A DNA stretch of 64,000 nucleotides from Streptomyces rishiriensis (lineage in GTDB: Bacteria; Actinomycetota; Actinomycetes; Streptomycetales; Streptomycetaceae): assembly GCF_003112535.1 (NCBI RefSeq), contig NZ_BEWA01000005.1:44024-108023 (forward strand). Reading direction: 5' to 3'. Below the pieces are notes generated by a model. It was not told where the DNA came from and searched no databases. It worked only from the letters and a program-made list of their open reading frames with translations. How positions within the stretch are numbered: position 1 is the first letter of the stretch; every line of letters begins with the position of its first letter. Shown here in pieces: positions 1 through 7,505 of the stretch. The translations under genes were made by a program, and so were the position numbers.

Positions 1-441
1 CGCCCCACCGCTGAACACAGTGGCGTACATGTTCCAGCCGGAGCCGACATTGTTCCCGCCGTCCCCGGCAGTCCACTGATTGGTGCCGTCCGCCCACCCG
101 TCATGGCGGTACCAGTGCAGATCACCCGCAGGCGTGATCCCGTAGACGACACCCGCCCCACCGCTGAACACAGTGGCGTACATGTTCCAGCCGGAGCCGA
201 CATTGTTCCCGCCGTCCCCGGCAGTCCACTGATTGGTGCCGTCCACCCACCCGTCATGGTGATACCACTGCAGATCACCCGCAGGCGTGACTGCGTAGAT
301 CACGCCTGCGCCGTCGCTGAACACGATGCTGGCGGTGTTCCAGCCGGAGCCGACGTTGTTCCCGCCGTCCCCGGCAGTCCACTGGTTGGTGCCGTCCGCC
401 CCTCCGTCATGGCGGTACCACTGCAGATCACCTGCAGGCGT
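1..441 (-). repeat. Three 153-bp in-frame tandem repeats
   Basis: The block beginning GTTCCAGCCGGAGCCGAC recurs at 31, 184 and 337, exactly 153 bp (51 codons) apart. The copies are nearly identical in DNA, differing at scattered positions. They encode the propeller blades of the tachylectin-like protein. High nucleotide identity between blades suggests recent duplication or gene conversion. Confidence 0.85.
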
Positions 442-477
442 GATCCCGTAGATGGTGATCGTGGCGTTGTCTGTCAT
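1..477 (-). CDS. Tachylectin-2-like repeat protein, truncated by window edge
   Basis: Open on the minus strand from an ATG at 477 to the window edge with no stop, so the C-terminus lies outside. A strong ribosome binding site (GGAGGAG) sits just upstream of the ATG. The 159 visible residues start MTDNATITIYGITPAGDLQW and consist of three near-identical units of 51 residues. Each carries TPAGDLQWYRHDG followed by DGTNQW and GDGGNNVGSGWN. Such WYRHDG / GSGW repeats are typical of tachylectin-2-like beta-propeller lectins that bind GlcNAc-type sugars. No signal peptide is visible at the N-terminus. It is probably a cytoplasmic or non-classically exported carbohydrate-binding protein. The sugar specificity is inference only. 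Confidence 0.72.
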   Translation of the reverse strand, partial: MTDNATITIYGITPAGDLQWYRHDGGADGTNQWTAGDGGNNVGSGWNTASIVFSDGAGVIYAVTPAGDLQWYHHDGWVDGTNQWTAGDGGNNVGSGWNMYATVFSGGAGVVYGITPAGDLHWYRHDGWADGTNQWTAGDGGNNVGSGWNMYATVFSGGA

Positions 478-637
478 GGCTCCTCCGCTCATACCGAGAC
501 ACCGCCGGCAACCAGCCAGACCGGGCCGGGCTTCTCCAGTGACCTGACGCCGTGCATGGTGCCCTCAGTCGACGCGGTTCACATCGTCCTGGAGACTTCG
601 CGTGGGATCCGCCAGGCTCAAGCCGCCTGACTTCTGC

Positions 638-2776
638 TCACGCGGCCGGATTGACGACGGTGACCCCGGGCTCATTGACGCGCGGGGGCAGCAGTGTGAC
701 CGGACCGTTGCCCGCGTGGTCGATCCACGGGCCGACCCAGCCGTCGTTCGGCGGTGCATCGTCCCCTATGTCGGCGTTGCGGTTGATCGTGACCTGATAA
801 CTGAACGCCGGCATGTAGTCCGCCTGCCCTGTGTAGATCGTCCAGTAGCGCGGTGTGTGCTGGTCCTCGGCCGTGAAGGAGAAGGTGACGACGTCGTCTT
901 CCCGGGAAGTACCGTCCACCCTGTTGCCGTGTGGCCTGAAGGCCACATCAGCGGTCCAATTGCCGGCCAGGTGGCCGCCGAGCATGATCGGGCCGACGCT
1001 CAGCACACCGACATGGTCACACCTGACCGGCAGGGACAGGTCGTTGGTCAGCGTTCCGTCGTTGCCGTCGATGTCCACCTCGCTCGTCTCGACACGCTGG
1101 CGCAGGTAGGAGCTGTCGGTGTCCGAGGCGGGCGGGTTGAAGACGATCTTGCGCTTCACATACATCTTGTCGGGCACCCAGCCCTCCGGCGGCTTGGCTA
1201 CGTCGATGGCTGCCTTCTGGGTCATCCTGGCGAACCAGGTCGTCGAGGTGTTGCCGTCGGCGAAGGTGAGGAACGCGCTGGATGCAGTGCTCGGCGATGC
1301 GGCTCCGGGCGTCTGGGTGGCCTCGGTGGGCAGGCCCTCGGTAGGGGTCGGCGGGACCACGTCGGACGGCTTCTGCGGCCGGGAGAACGTCGTGCCGCTC
1401 CACTGCAAGGCCCCACTGGTGTTGGGGTATCCGACCTCGACTCCGACGAAGCTGACCGGGTCGCCCATCCACTGCTTCTCCGGGTCGGGCCAGTTGACGA
1501 CCGGCTTGCAGGCGACGGTGATCATACGATCGAAGTCGTCGAGATACAGTTCGCCGAAGTACTTGCGCAATTGGCCAGGGTCCTTGGCGAGGAGGTCGGC
1601 CAGGCCGTCGAGCGTGCCGCCTATCGTGCTCGGTTGCAGATACCGCTGGTCGGACTGGAACTGGAAGCTGTTGGCGATGTCCACCTGGTCGTGCCGGAAG
1701 TCCATCGACACGCCCACGCCGAGGCCCCACCCGCTGCCCAGGCATCCGCCGCTGTCGGCCGGCACCTGAGCGTCCGGGATGGTCGGCATCGGCTGGAAGA
1801 TGACCTGCTTGGCCTGCTCGATCCACATCGGGATGAGCATTTCGATGAACTTATTGATCGTCTTCTCTTGGTCGTCCGATCCTGGCAGTGTCTTGTCGAT
1901 CTCGATGTCCACCTTGATGGCACCGGACAGTCGCATTTCGTTCCAGGTTGCCTTCACATCCGCGGACGACCAGAAGTAGTGACCCTGTGCGGCAACGGAC
2001 AGATGATCGAAGACTCGGTGCCAGTCCGAGGTCATGGTCAGGGAGGTGATAGGCGCCCACATCGGGATCTGTACGTTCTCGAGGACGGCTACAAGGCTCT
2101 GGTTGGCCTTGAACCCCGCGGCAACGATTTGGGCCGCTGTCGACCCCATCATGCAGGTGAAGGAGTTCTCCGCCAGCGGGTTGGTCGCGCCGGGCCCCTG
2201 CCCCTGCATCTTCCAGAAGAACGGATCCATCCCGCCCCCGGCGGTCAGCGAACCGTCCGGGTTCATGCTGGCGTTGGTGACGCTCACGTCGTTGGACGCG
2301 ATGGGCAGCGGGCGGAGGAATGCGGCATCGCCCGGCGTAGGCGCCGGGGCACTCGACCGGTACATCGTGTAGCGGTCCCCCTTGTCCTTCCACTGGTCCA
2401 GGATCTGCTGGTGTGCCTTGGGCAGCACGCCGTCGGGCGGCGCCGACGTGACGGTGAACGACAAGGCTCCACCGGTGATCTCCCGTGTCATCCCCGGGAT
2501 GACACCGACCGTTGTTCCGCCGGTCTGGACTCCTGCGAAGTGCAGGAAGAAGAACTTGAGGTCTCCGTTGGGCTTCTCCGCCAGTCGGACTCCATTGGGG
2601 ACCCAGTAGTAGACCGGGGGCTTGCCGACCTGCTGCATGAGGTCGTTGTGCTTGTCGGGCAGGTAGAGCAGCGTGTAATCGACACCGCCTTGACTGACCA
2701 CTGTGTGCTCGAAGCCTCCGGTCCAGATCGGGCCGACGGGTTCAGGCGTGTCAATGTCTGGGAAGTCGCCGTTCAT
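638..2776 (-). CDS. Hypothetical protein, 712 aa, unknown family
   Basis: I do not recognise this protein. It starts at an ATG with a good ribosome binding site (AAAGGAG, about 6 nt upstream) and begins MNGDFPDIDTPEPVGPIWTG. There is no signal peptide and no clear transmembrane segment. The composition is rich in Trp, Pro, Gly and Asp, suggesting a beta-rich soluble protein. A central stretch (about residues 265-330) reads like an alternating amphipathic region with charged residues (DWHRVFDH, then EIDKTLPGSDDQEKTINKF). A Pro/Thr/Ser linker lies near residue 470. It lies about 160 bp downstream of the small unknown gene region and 160 bp before the lectin gene, all on the same strand, so the three may form a functional set. 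Confidence 0.75.
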   Translation of the reverse strand: MNGDFPDIDTPEPVGPIWTGGFEHTVVSQGGVDYTLLYLPDKHNDLMQQVGKPPVYYWVPNGVRLAEKPNGDLKFFFLHFAGVQTGGTTVGVIPGMTREITGGALSFTVTSAPPDGVLPKAHQQILDQWKDKGDRYTMYRSSAPAPTPGDAAFLRPLPIASNDVSVTNASMNPDGSLTAGGGMDPFFWKMQGQGPGATNPLAENSFTCMMGSTAAQIVAAGFKANQSLVAVLENVQIPMWAPITSLTMTSDWHRVFDHLSVAAQGHYFWSSADVKATWNEMRLSGAIKVDIEIDKTLPGSDDQEKTINKFIEMLIPMWIEQAKQVIFQPMPTIPDAQVPADSGGCLGSGWGLGVGVSMDFRHDQVDIANSFQFQSDQRYLQPSTIGGTLDGLADLLAKDPGQLRKYFGELYLDDFDRMITVACKPVVNWPDPEKQWMGDPVSFVGVEVGYPNTSGALQWSGTTFSRPQKPSDVVPPTPTEGLPTEATQTPGAASPSTASSAFLTFADGNTSTTWFARMTQKAAIDVAKPPEGWVPDKMYVKRKIVFNPPASDTDSSYLRQRVETSEVDIDGNDGTLTNDLSLPVRCDHVGVLSVGPIMLGGHLAGNWTADVAFRPHGNRVDGTSREDDVVTFSFTAEDQHTPRYWTIYTGQADYMPAFSYQVTINRNADIGDDAPPNDGWVGPWIDHAGNGPVTLLPPRVNEPGVTVVNPAA

Positions 2777-3236
2777 CTGAGTCTCCTTTCACTACACGCC
2801 CTGGTAGTCGCGGAGAGGTGGTCGGGATCTGCCTGTTGGGCGCGGGAGGCAGGTGTCGAAATCAATCAGCACGGTGGGTTCGCGGAGCGCAGAATGCCGT
2901 TCGGCGGTCATGCGCCTTCAGGAACAGGCTTCTTCCTTGGCTGTGCAGGCTGGACGCACCCCCGCGCCGATCACGTGGGTCCGGCTCCTCGCCGAGCCGG
3001 TGCAGCAGGCTCGGGACTCGCCCGGTACGGCCTGGGAGTGCTCGCGAAACCGGCCAAGGGCAGGCGGGATCGGCGATGACGCATCGGCAGGCACGATCTC
3101 CCGCTCGGATCGCGGGGCGCGGAGAACTCCATGATCTTGGAAGCCCGTGCCTGTCCGGTCCGGGAACCTCTCGGCTGGCGCATCGTCAGGAACCGGATGT
3201 GACGCGACTACCCCGAAGCCCTGGATCCGTAGTCAG
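2777..3236. other. 460-bp gap, no supported gene
   Basis: Between the 712-residue and 127-residue unknown genes. Only short overlapping reading frames without ribosome binding sites or recognisable products occur here. It presumably contains the promoter of the 712-residue gene. I see no terminator, repeat or RNA gene. Confidence 0.5.
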
Positions 3237-3620
3237 TCAGGGTACGGGTTCATTGGGCATGCTTTCGAACGGCGGGTACCAGGGCTCGTATTCCGGCAGT
3301 TCGATGTGGGGCATGTGCTGGTGGAAGAGTCCTTCGAGGATCTCTCGCTGATCCTTGAGATAGTCATCCAGTGGAACACCCCCGCCAGGGACGGGCCCAA
3401 TCGTTGGGTAGTCCGCTGGTTGGGGATTATCCGTCTCGGCAGCCTTCTGGTCTTCGAAGTCAAGACGAGCTACGCCCCCATCCTGAACTCCCTGGAAATA
3501 AGCCTGGAGGCTCTCATCGTTGAGCGGTGCCGGCGCCTGGGCAGTGCACTGCGGGGCCTCCCACCCGAAGATGAGTCCGGCCAGATACCATTCGTTGGCG
3601 GTCGCAGGCGTAGTGCTCAT
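3237..3620 (-). CDS. Hypothetical protein, 127 aa
   Basis: Unrecognised small acidic protein beginning MSTTPATANEWYLAG and ending in a Pro/Glu-rich tail. The second of two adjacent ATG codons (3620) was chosen because GGAGG lies 7 nt upstream; the first ATG (3623) would leave only 4 nt. There is no signal peptide or membrane helix. A Trp/Tyr-rich N-terminal segment is followed by a Gln/Asp-rich middle and a proline-rich end (PEYEPWYPPFE). It is transcribed towards the 712-residue unknown gene and the lectin, and may belong with them. No function can be proposed. Confidence 0.6.
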   Translation of the reverse strand: MSTTPATANEWYLAGLIFGWEAPQCTAQAPAPLNDESLQAYFQGVQDGGVARLDFEDQKAAETDNPQPADYPTIGPVPGGGVPLDDYLKDQREILEGLFHQHMPHIELPEYEPWYPPFESMPNEPVP

Positions 3621-3623
3621 CAT

Positions 3624-4204
3624 CGTCCTCCCATGATTTTGCTGTGCGGGATGACACAGCTCCGACCTTGCGGCCGAGTTGCGCACAGGGCACCGGCCGA
3701 CATGTGCGCCAAAGTGCGGCGCGGCTCCGAATGTTCGCCACCCCACCGAATAGGCGAGGCAGACACACTTCAGACTTCAGACGCGCATGCTCCTGATGAG
3801 TTCGTCTCTCAAACGGTGCGGCGACATCGCGGCAATGGCCACTACTTCATCAGCTGCGCAAGTGGGCCGAGAGATGCGATGAAAGCGAGACACGTCCAGT
3901 GTCCTTCAGCCGACAGCCTTCCGCATCCGGAGGTCTGGCCCGTTCCCTCGCGTCTGAGGGGGGACGCCTTGTGCCCCCGATTGAACTCCCGACGCCCCAG
4001 GCGCAAGCCGGTCGCCACCGGTTCCCAGTCGTCCTGGAGAAAGGCTGTGCAGGAAGCTGTGCCAGTGGGCCGCGAGCAGATCAGAGACCAGACCAGCCTT
4101 TCAGACGGCATCCTGGAACCGGGCGTACCTCGATCCACGGAGCTCGGGTCTGCAAGTTCGCCCCCTTGTTGACCGCCGCCGGCCGGCAGTGCTGGAGTCG
4201 GCAC
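3624..4204. other. 580-bp gap, no supported gene
   Basis: No reading frame here has a convincing start, ribosome binding site or recognisable product on either strand. The long frames crossing it are antisense shadows of the downstream methyltransferase gene. Some of it may be decayed coding DNA, consistent with a disrupted region beside the cluster, but I could not identify a parent gene. Confidence 0.45.
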
Positions 4205-4945
4205 GTGGACAGCATCCCCGCCAACCGGCGGCTCTGGAACCGGATCAGCAGCGCCTACCAGCACGAGCACGACCCGCACATCGGCGCCGCACCCCGGCTC
4301 TGGGGCATGTACTCCATCCCCGACGCCCACCTGCACGCCCTGGGCGACGTCACCGGCAAGCGCGTCCTCGAACTCGGCTGCGGCGCCGGCCAGTGGTCCA
4401 GGGCGCTTGCCGCCGAGGGCGCCACCGTGGTCGGGCTCGACCTGTCCGAAGCCCAACTCGCCGCAGCCGCCCAGGCGATGGGAGCGGCCCGCTACCCGCT
4501 GGTGCAAGGTGCCGCCGAACGACTCCCCTTCGCCGCCGACAGCTTCGACCTGGTGTTCTGCGACTTCGGTGGGCTCAGCTGGGCGCCCCCGCACCTGGCC
4601 GTCCCGCAGGCCGCACGCGTCCTGGACCGAGGCGGGCGCCTGGTGTTCAACGTCGCCAGCCCATGGTTCGAAGCTTGTTACGACGAAGCCGCCAGCCGCG
4701 TGACCACGACGCTGCAGCAGGACTACTTCGGGCTGAGCACCATCACCGAGGACGACGGCGCGACCAGCTATCAGCTCACCTACGGCGGCTGGGTCAAGCT
4801 CCTGCGCGGCGCGGGTCTCATCATCGACGACCTCATCGAGCCACGGCCCGAACGCGGAACACCCAACGGCTACAACGAAACCGTCCCACCCGACTGGGCA
4901 CACCGCTGGCCGGCGGAACTGCTCTGGGTAACCCACAAACCGTAA
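4205..4945 (+). CDS. Class I SAM-dependent methyltransferase
   Basis: A 246-residue protein from a GTG start with GGAG about 8 nt upstream. Motif I is VLELGCGAGQWSRALA (about residues 56-71), followed by an acidic loop (VVGLDLSEAQL) and motif IV-like FDLVFCDFGGLSWAPP. This is a complete Rossmann-type methyltransferase of the UbiE/COQ5-like family. The N-terminal NRRLWNRISSAYQHEHD is typical of small-molecule methyltransferases in Streptomyces. A longer in-frame extension to 3899 exists but lacks a ribosome binding site and reads as low-quality protein. It sits just outside the cluster promoter and next to the rpiB remnant. Whether it belongs to the cluster is uncertain, and its substrate is unknown. 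Confidence 0.8.
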   Translation: MDSIPANRRLWNRISSAYQHEHDPHIGAAPRLWGMYSIPDAHLHALGDVTGKRVLELGCGAGQWSRALAAEGATVVGLDLSEAQLAAAAQAMGAARYPLVQGAAERLPFAADSFDLVFCDFGGLSWAPPHLAVPQAARVLDRGGRLVFNVASPWFEACYDEAASRVTTTLQQDYFGLSTITEDDGATSYQLTYGGWVKLLRGAGLIIDDLIEPRPERGTPNGYNETVPPDWAHRWPAELLWVTHKP

Positions 4946-4971
4946 GCTCCGCCGCGCGTGCAGGCCGCCCA

Positions 4972-5091
4972 CTACGCATCCGCCCCGGGCCGCAGCGCGC
5001 CGTGCTCGCGCACCTCGTGACCGCGCCGCCGCAGCTCCGCCACGAGAAGGCGGCCCACGGGTTCGTCCATGTCGGAGGAGACGGAGATCCG
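4972..5091 (-). pseudogene. Truncated RpiB/LacAB-family sugar-phosphate isomerase remnant
   Basis: A minus-strand frame reads RISVSSDMDEPVG, then AELRRRGHEVREHGALRPGAD, and hits TAG at 4972-4974 after about 39 residues. This matches the N-terminus of the RpiB-like isomerases common in Streptomyces, which are normally about 150-160 residues long. The start codon is missing: the codon before the conserved Arg is CCG, and no ATG or GTG occurs back to an in-frame stop. The rest of the gene is absent from the window. The fragment looks like a broken core gene left at an insertion junction beside the cluster. The family assignment rests on my memory of the conserved N-terminus. Confidence 0.6.
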
Positions 5092-5244
5092 CGGGTCTCG
5101 GGCCTCCGACAGAGGGGCATCGTGATGACCGTATGCGATCGGTCACAAGGCTTTTGTCGGCCATTTTTCAACCTGCGGCAGTCACCGATTAAATTCCGCC
5201 AATCTCAGAGGGGTTGATCAGAAATTGACACAGGCGATCACGCC

Positions 5245-5274
5245 TTGACCGATTCGGTGGTCCCCATTTAGCGT
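5245..5274 (+). promoter_or_regulatory. Putative promoter of the AmCP operon
   Basis: TTGACC (5245-5250), an 18-nt spacer and TAGCGT (5269-5274) fit a vegetative streptomycete promoter. It lies in a locally AT-richer stretch, with a further TTGACA at 5225-5230. The predicted transcript start is near 5281, giving a leader of about 230 nt before the first enzyme gene. The same hexamers and spacing recur before the radical SAM gene. Confidence 0.5.
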
Positions 5275-5345
5275 CACGGCAGACGGGGGCTCGGGGCATG
5301 CGCACTTGCAGAAACCGGGTGCAGACAATACGGGGGAAGAATCCA

Positions 5346-5456
5346 ATGAACGACCGTCCGGTGTGGTATCGGCCGGTCGCTGCAGGGTGCACACCCTGCC
5401 GGCGCGGCCACGGACAGCGGGCAGCGGACACCGCTGCAACTCGGGTGTCCCCATGA
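5346..5456 (+). CDS. Possible 36-aa leader or small peptide upstream of AmCP operon
   Basis: An ATG at 5346 preceded by a strong ribosome binding site (GGGGAAG, 6-7 nt upstream) opens a 36-codon frame ending at TGA 5454-5456. It begins MNDRPVWYRPVAAG and contains a CTPC motif followed by an Arg/His-rich segment and an Ala/Thr-rich tail. It lies between the predicted promoter and the first enzyme gene. The best explanations are a regulatory leader peptide or a small functional peptide. A substrate for the cluster's radical SAM enzyme is possible but has no direct support. A palindrome lies inside it and a hairpin lies after it. Confidence 0.4.
   Translation: MNDRPVWYRPVAAGCTPCRRGHGQRAADTAATRVSP
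5382..5399. promoter_or_regulatory. Perfect inverted repeat inside the small ORF
   Basis: GCAGGGTG and CACCCTGC flank two bases (CA), giving an 8-bp perfect inverted repeat, or in RNA a 6-bp stem with a six-base loop. Its position inside the leader ORF fits either an operator or an attenuator stem. Confidence 0.4.
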
Positions 5457-5481
5457 CACGCCCAGCTGCACCCTCCGGGGG

Positions 5482-5503
5482 CCCGGCACGCTCACGGTGC
5501 GGG
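5482..5503 (+). promoter_or_regulatory. Hairpin over the start region of the first AmCP-operon gene
   Basis: CCCGGCAC pairs with GTGCGGG across a seven-base loop, with one bulged G. The 3' arm covers the only G-rich sequence upstream of the GTG at 5512, so folding could mask translation initiation. Together with the upstream small ORF and palindrome it resembles a translational attenuator. This is inference from sequence. Confidence 0.3.
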
Positions 5504-5511
5504 TCTGAGAC

Positions 5512-6609
5512 GTGAGCGGACTCGACGAGACGGCGCTGCTGCGGCGCATGGTGGAAACCGCGTCGGTCACCGGCCACGAGGACCGGCTCGCCCGGCAACT
5601 GGTCGACGACATGGCCGCGCTGGGCTTCCGTGCCCACCGTGACGCCGCCGGCAACGCCGTCGGCGTGCTGGGGAGCCAGGAACGGCCGCTGATCCTGCTT
5701 CTCGGCCACCTCGACACGGTGCCCGGCGACCTGCCCGTCCACGAACGCGACGGCAAGCTGTACGGCCGCGGCACGGTGGACGCCAAGGGTCCGCTCGCGA
5801 CCATGGTCTGGGCGGCACTGCGCGCCTCAAAGCTCTGCGACGCCCGCATCATGGTGGTCGGCGCCGTAGGTGAGGAGGGCTCCTCGCCCGGCGCACACCA
5901 TCTGCGCAGCGCGATACGGCCGGACGCGGTCGTCATCGGCGAGCCGAGCGGCGTGAGCACCGTGGTGCTCGGTTACAAGGGCATCGTGCGCTGCGCGGTC
6001 GACATCTCCCGCCCCGGCTCGCACACCAGCTCACCCGGGCCGCGAGCGGTGGAGGTCGCGGCCGAGTACTGGGAGAGGGTACGCCGGCGGCTCGCGGTGG
6101 ACGGCGGTGCGCAACCCGCCTTCGACCGTGCGATCCCCGCGCTGCTCGCGCTCCACGGCGACCAGCGGCGCGCCGGGCTGCAGATCTCCTGCCGGGTACC
6201 GGTCGGCTTCGACCGGGACGGATTCCTGGACTGGCTGCGTGAACTGGCCGGCCCCGACCGGCTCACCGTCGTCGAGAGCCTCCCGGCGGTCCGTTCGCAG
6301 CGCACCGACCCGGTGGTGTCCGCGCTGCGGGCCGGGATCCGGAAGCATGCCGGGGCGCCGACCGCCAAGGTCAAACTCGGCACCTCCGACATGAACGTCG
6401 TCGGCCCGGGGTGGAATGTGCCCATCGCCGCCTACGGCCCCGGCGACTCCCGTCTGGACCACACGGACGAGGAACACCTGGACCTGGCCGAATACCTGAC
6501 CGCGATCGACGTGCTGACCACGGCCGTCCAGGAGCTGGCCGCCGGGCTGACCGTCCATGGGCCGGCTCAGCGCGCCGCTGCCGGTGCCGAGCAGGAGAAG
6601 GCCCTGTGA
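5512..6609 (+). CDS. M20-family LysK-like carrier-protein deacylase
   Basis: A 365-residue zinc peptidase homologous to LysK/ArgE. It should hydrolyse the isopeptide bond between the finished amino acid and the C-terminal Glu of the LysW-type carrier, the last step of the pathway. Visible metal and catalytic motifs are GHLD (His66, Asp68), YGRGTVDAKG (Asp90), GEEGS (Glu121-Glu122) and IGEPS (Glu144), with a C-terminal LDHTDEEHLDL histidine. The GTG start at 5512 follows a 230-nt leader. Its stop overlaps the next gene by GTGA, so the two are translationally coupled. It is the first gene of an eight-gene coupled operon. A plain acyl-amino acid deacetylase is the alternative, made unlikely by the neighbours. 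Confidence 0.88.
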   Translation: MSGLDETALLRRMVETASVTGHEDRLARQLVDDMAALGFRAHRDAAGNAVGVLGSQERPLILLLGHLDTVPGDLPVHERDGKLYGRGTVDAKGPLATMVWAALRASKLCDARIMVVGAVGEEGSSPGAHHLRSAIRPDAVVIGEPSGVSTVVLGYKGIVRCAVDISRPGSHTSSPGPRAVEVAAEYWERVRRRLAVDGGAQPAFDRAIPALLALHGDQRRAGLQISCRVPVGFDRDGFLDWLRELAGPDRLTVVESLPAVRSQRTDPVVSALRAGIRKHAGAPTAKVKLGTSDMNVVGPGWNVPIAAYGPGDSRLDHTDEEHLDLAEYLTAIDVLTTAVQELAAGLTVHGPAQRAAAGAEQEKAL

Positions 6610-7505
6610 CCCGGGACGACGGCGTACGCTCCGCGGAGGAATTCGCGAACGAGCTTCCGCCGCGCCTGGCCGTGATCGCGTCCCGGATCGCCGTGGAGGA
6701 GAAGCGCATCCTCGACGAACTCGACCGGCGCCGCGTCCCTTACCACGTGCTCGATCCGCGCACGGCGGTGTTCCGCCTGGACCGGCCGAAGGCGCCCTGG
6801 TCGGTGGCGCTTGCCCGGGAGGTGTCGCATCACCGGAATCTCACGGTGGCCCGCGTCCTCGAGCACGCGGGCGTGACGGTGGTCAACAGCGCTGCGGCGA
6901 TCGCTCTGTGCGGCGACAAGCTGCTCACCACGCTCACCCTCCAGGCCGCCGGACTGCCCGTCCCGCGTTGCCTGGTCACCGCCACCCCCCAGGCGGCCGT
7001 CGATGCTCTCGAGGACTTCGGCTACCCGGCGGTCGTCAAGCCCCTGACGGGATCATGGGGTCGGCAGGTGGCGCGGCTGACGGACCGGGACGCCGCCGAG
7101 GCGGTCCTCGAACTGCGCGAGGCGCTGCCCGACCCGCACCAGCGGATCACCTACGTACAGGAGTACGTGGACAAGCCCGGACGGGACATCAGAGCACTCG
7201 TCTTCGGCACCGAGGTGATCGGCGCCGTCTACCGCGTCTCCGACTCCTGGCGCACCAACACCGCCCGCGACGCACGCACTCTGCCGTGTCCGCTCACCCC
7301 GGAGCTCGAGAGCCTCGTGACGGCCACCGCGGCCGCGATCGGGCCCGGAGCCTACGGAGTCGACGTCCTGGAGGACCGCGACGGCCGGCTCCTGGTCAAC
7401 GAGGTCAACCACACACCTCAGTTCCGCGGTGCCGCCGAGGCCCTCGACGTGAACCTGGCCGGCCGCTACGTGGACTACCTGGTACAGCAAATGGTGAGGA
7501 ACTGA
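6606..7505 (+). CDS. LysX-like ATP-grasp glutamate-carrier ligase
   Basis: A 299-residue ATP-grasp ligase of the LysX/RimK family. It should join the alpha-amino group of glutamate to the C-terminal Glu of the LysW-type carrier, using ATP. Visible are the ATP-grasp lysine region YPAVVKPLTGSWGRQV (about residues 140-155), the acidic metal site DVLEDRDGRLLVNEVNHTPQF, and the NEVNHT signature that resembles LysX rather than the general RimK family. The GTG at 6606 overlaps the previous stop (GTGA), which fixes the start; a longer frame upstream overlaps the peptidase gene out of frame. Its stop shares one base with the next ATG (TGATG). Confidence 0.9.
   Translation: MTRDDGVRSAEEFANELPPRLAVIASRIAVEEKRILDELDRRRVPYHVLDPRTAVFRLDRPKAPWSVALAREVSHHRNLTVARVLEHAGVTVVNSAAAIALCGDKLLTTLTLQAAGLPVPRCLVTATPQAAVDALEDFGYPAVVKPLTGSWGRQVARLTDRDAAEAVLELREALPDPHQRITYVQEYVDKPGRDIRALVFGTEVIGAVYRVSDSWRTNTARDARTLPCPLTPELESLVTATAAAIGPGAYGVDVLEDRDGRLLVNEVNHTPQFRGAAEALDVNLAGRYVDYLVQQMVRN

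Noticed and set aside
1..441. CRISPR-like repeats
   Set aside because: Units are 153 bp, coding, in frame and without spacers; they are protein repeats.
602..3079. 825-codon plus-strand frame
   Set aside because: Antisense to the 712-residue gene, which has a ribosome binding site and protein-like composition; this one reads as Arg/His/Gly-rich noise.
3842..5164. 440-codon minus-strand frame
   Set aside because: Antisense to the methyltransferase with clear motifs; start region has no ribosome binding site.
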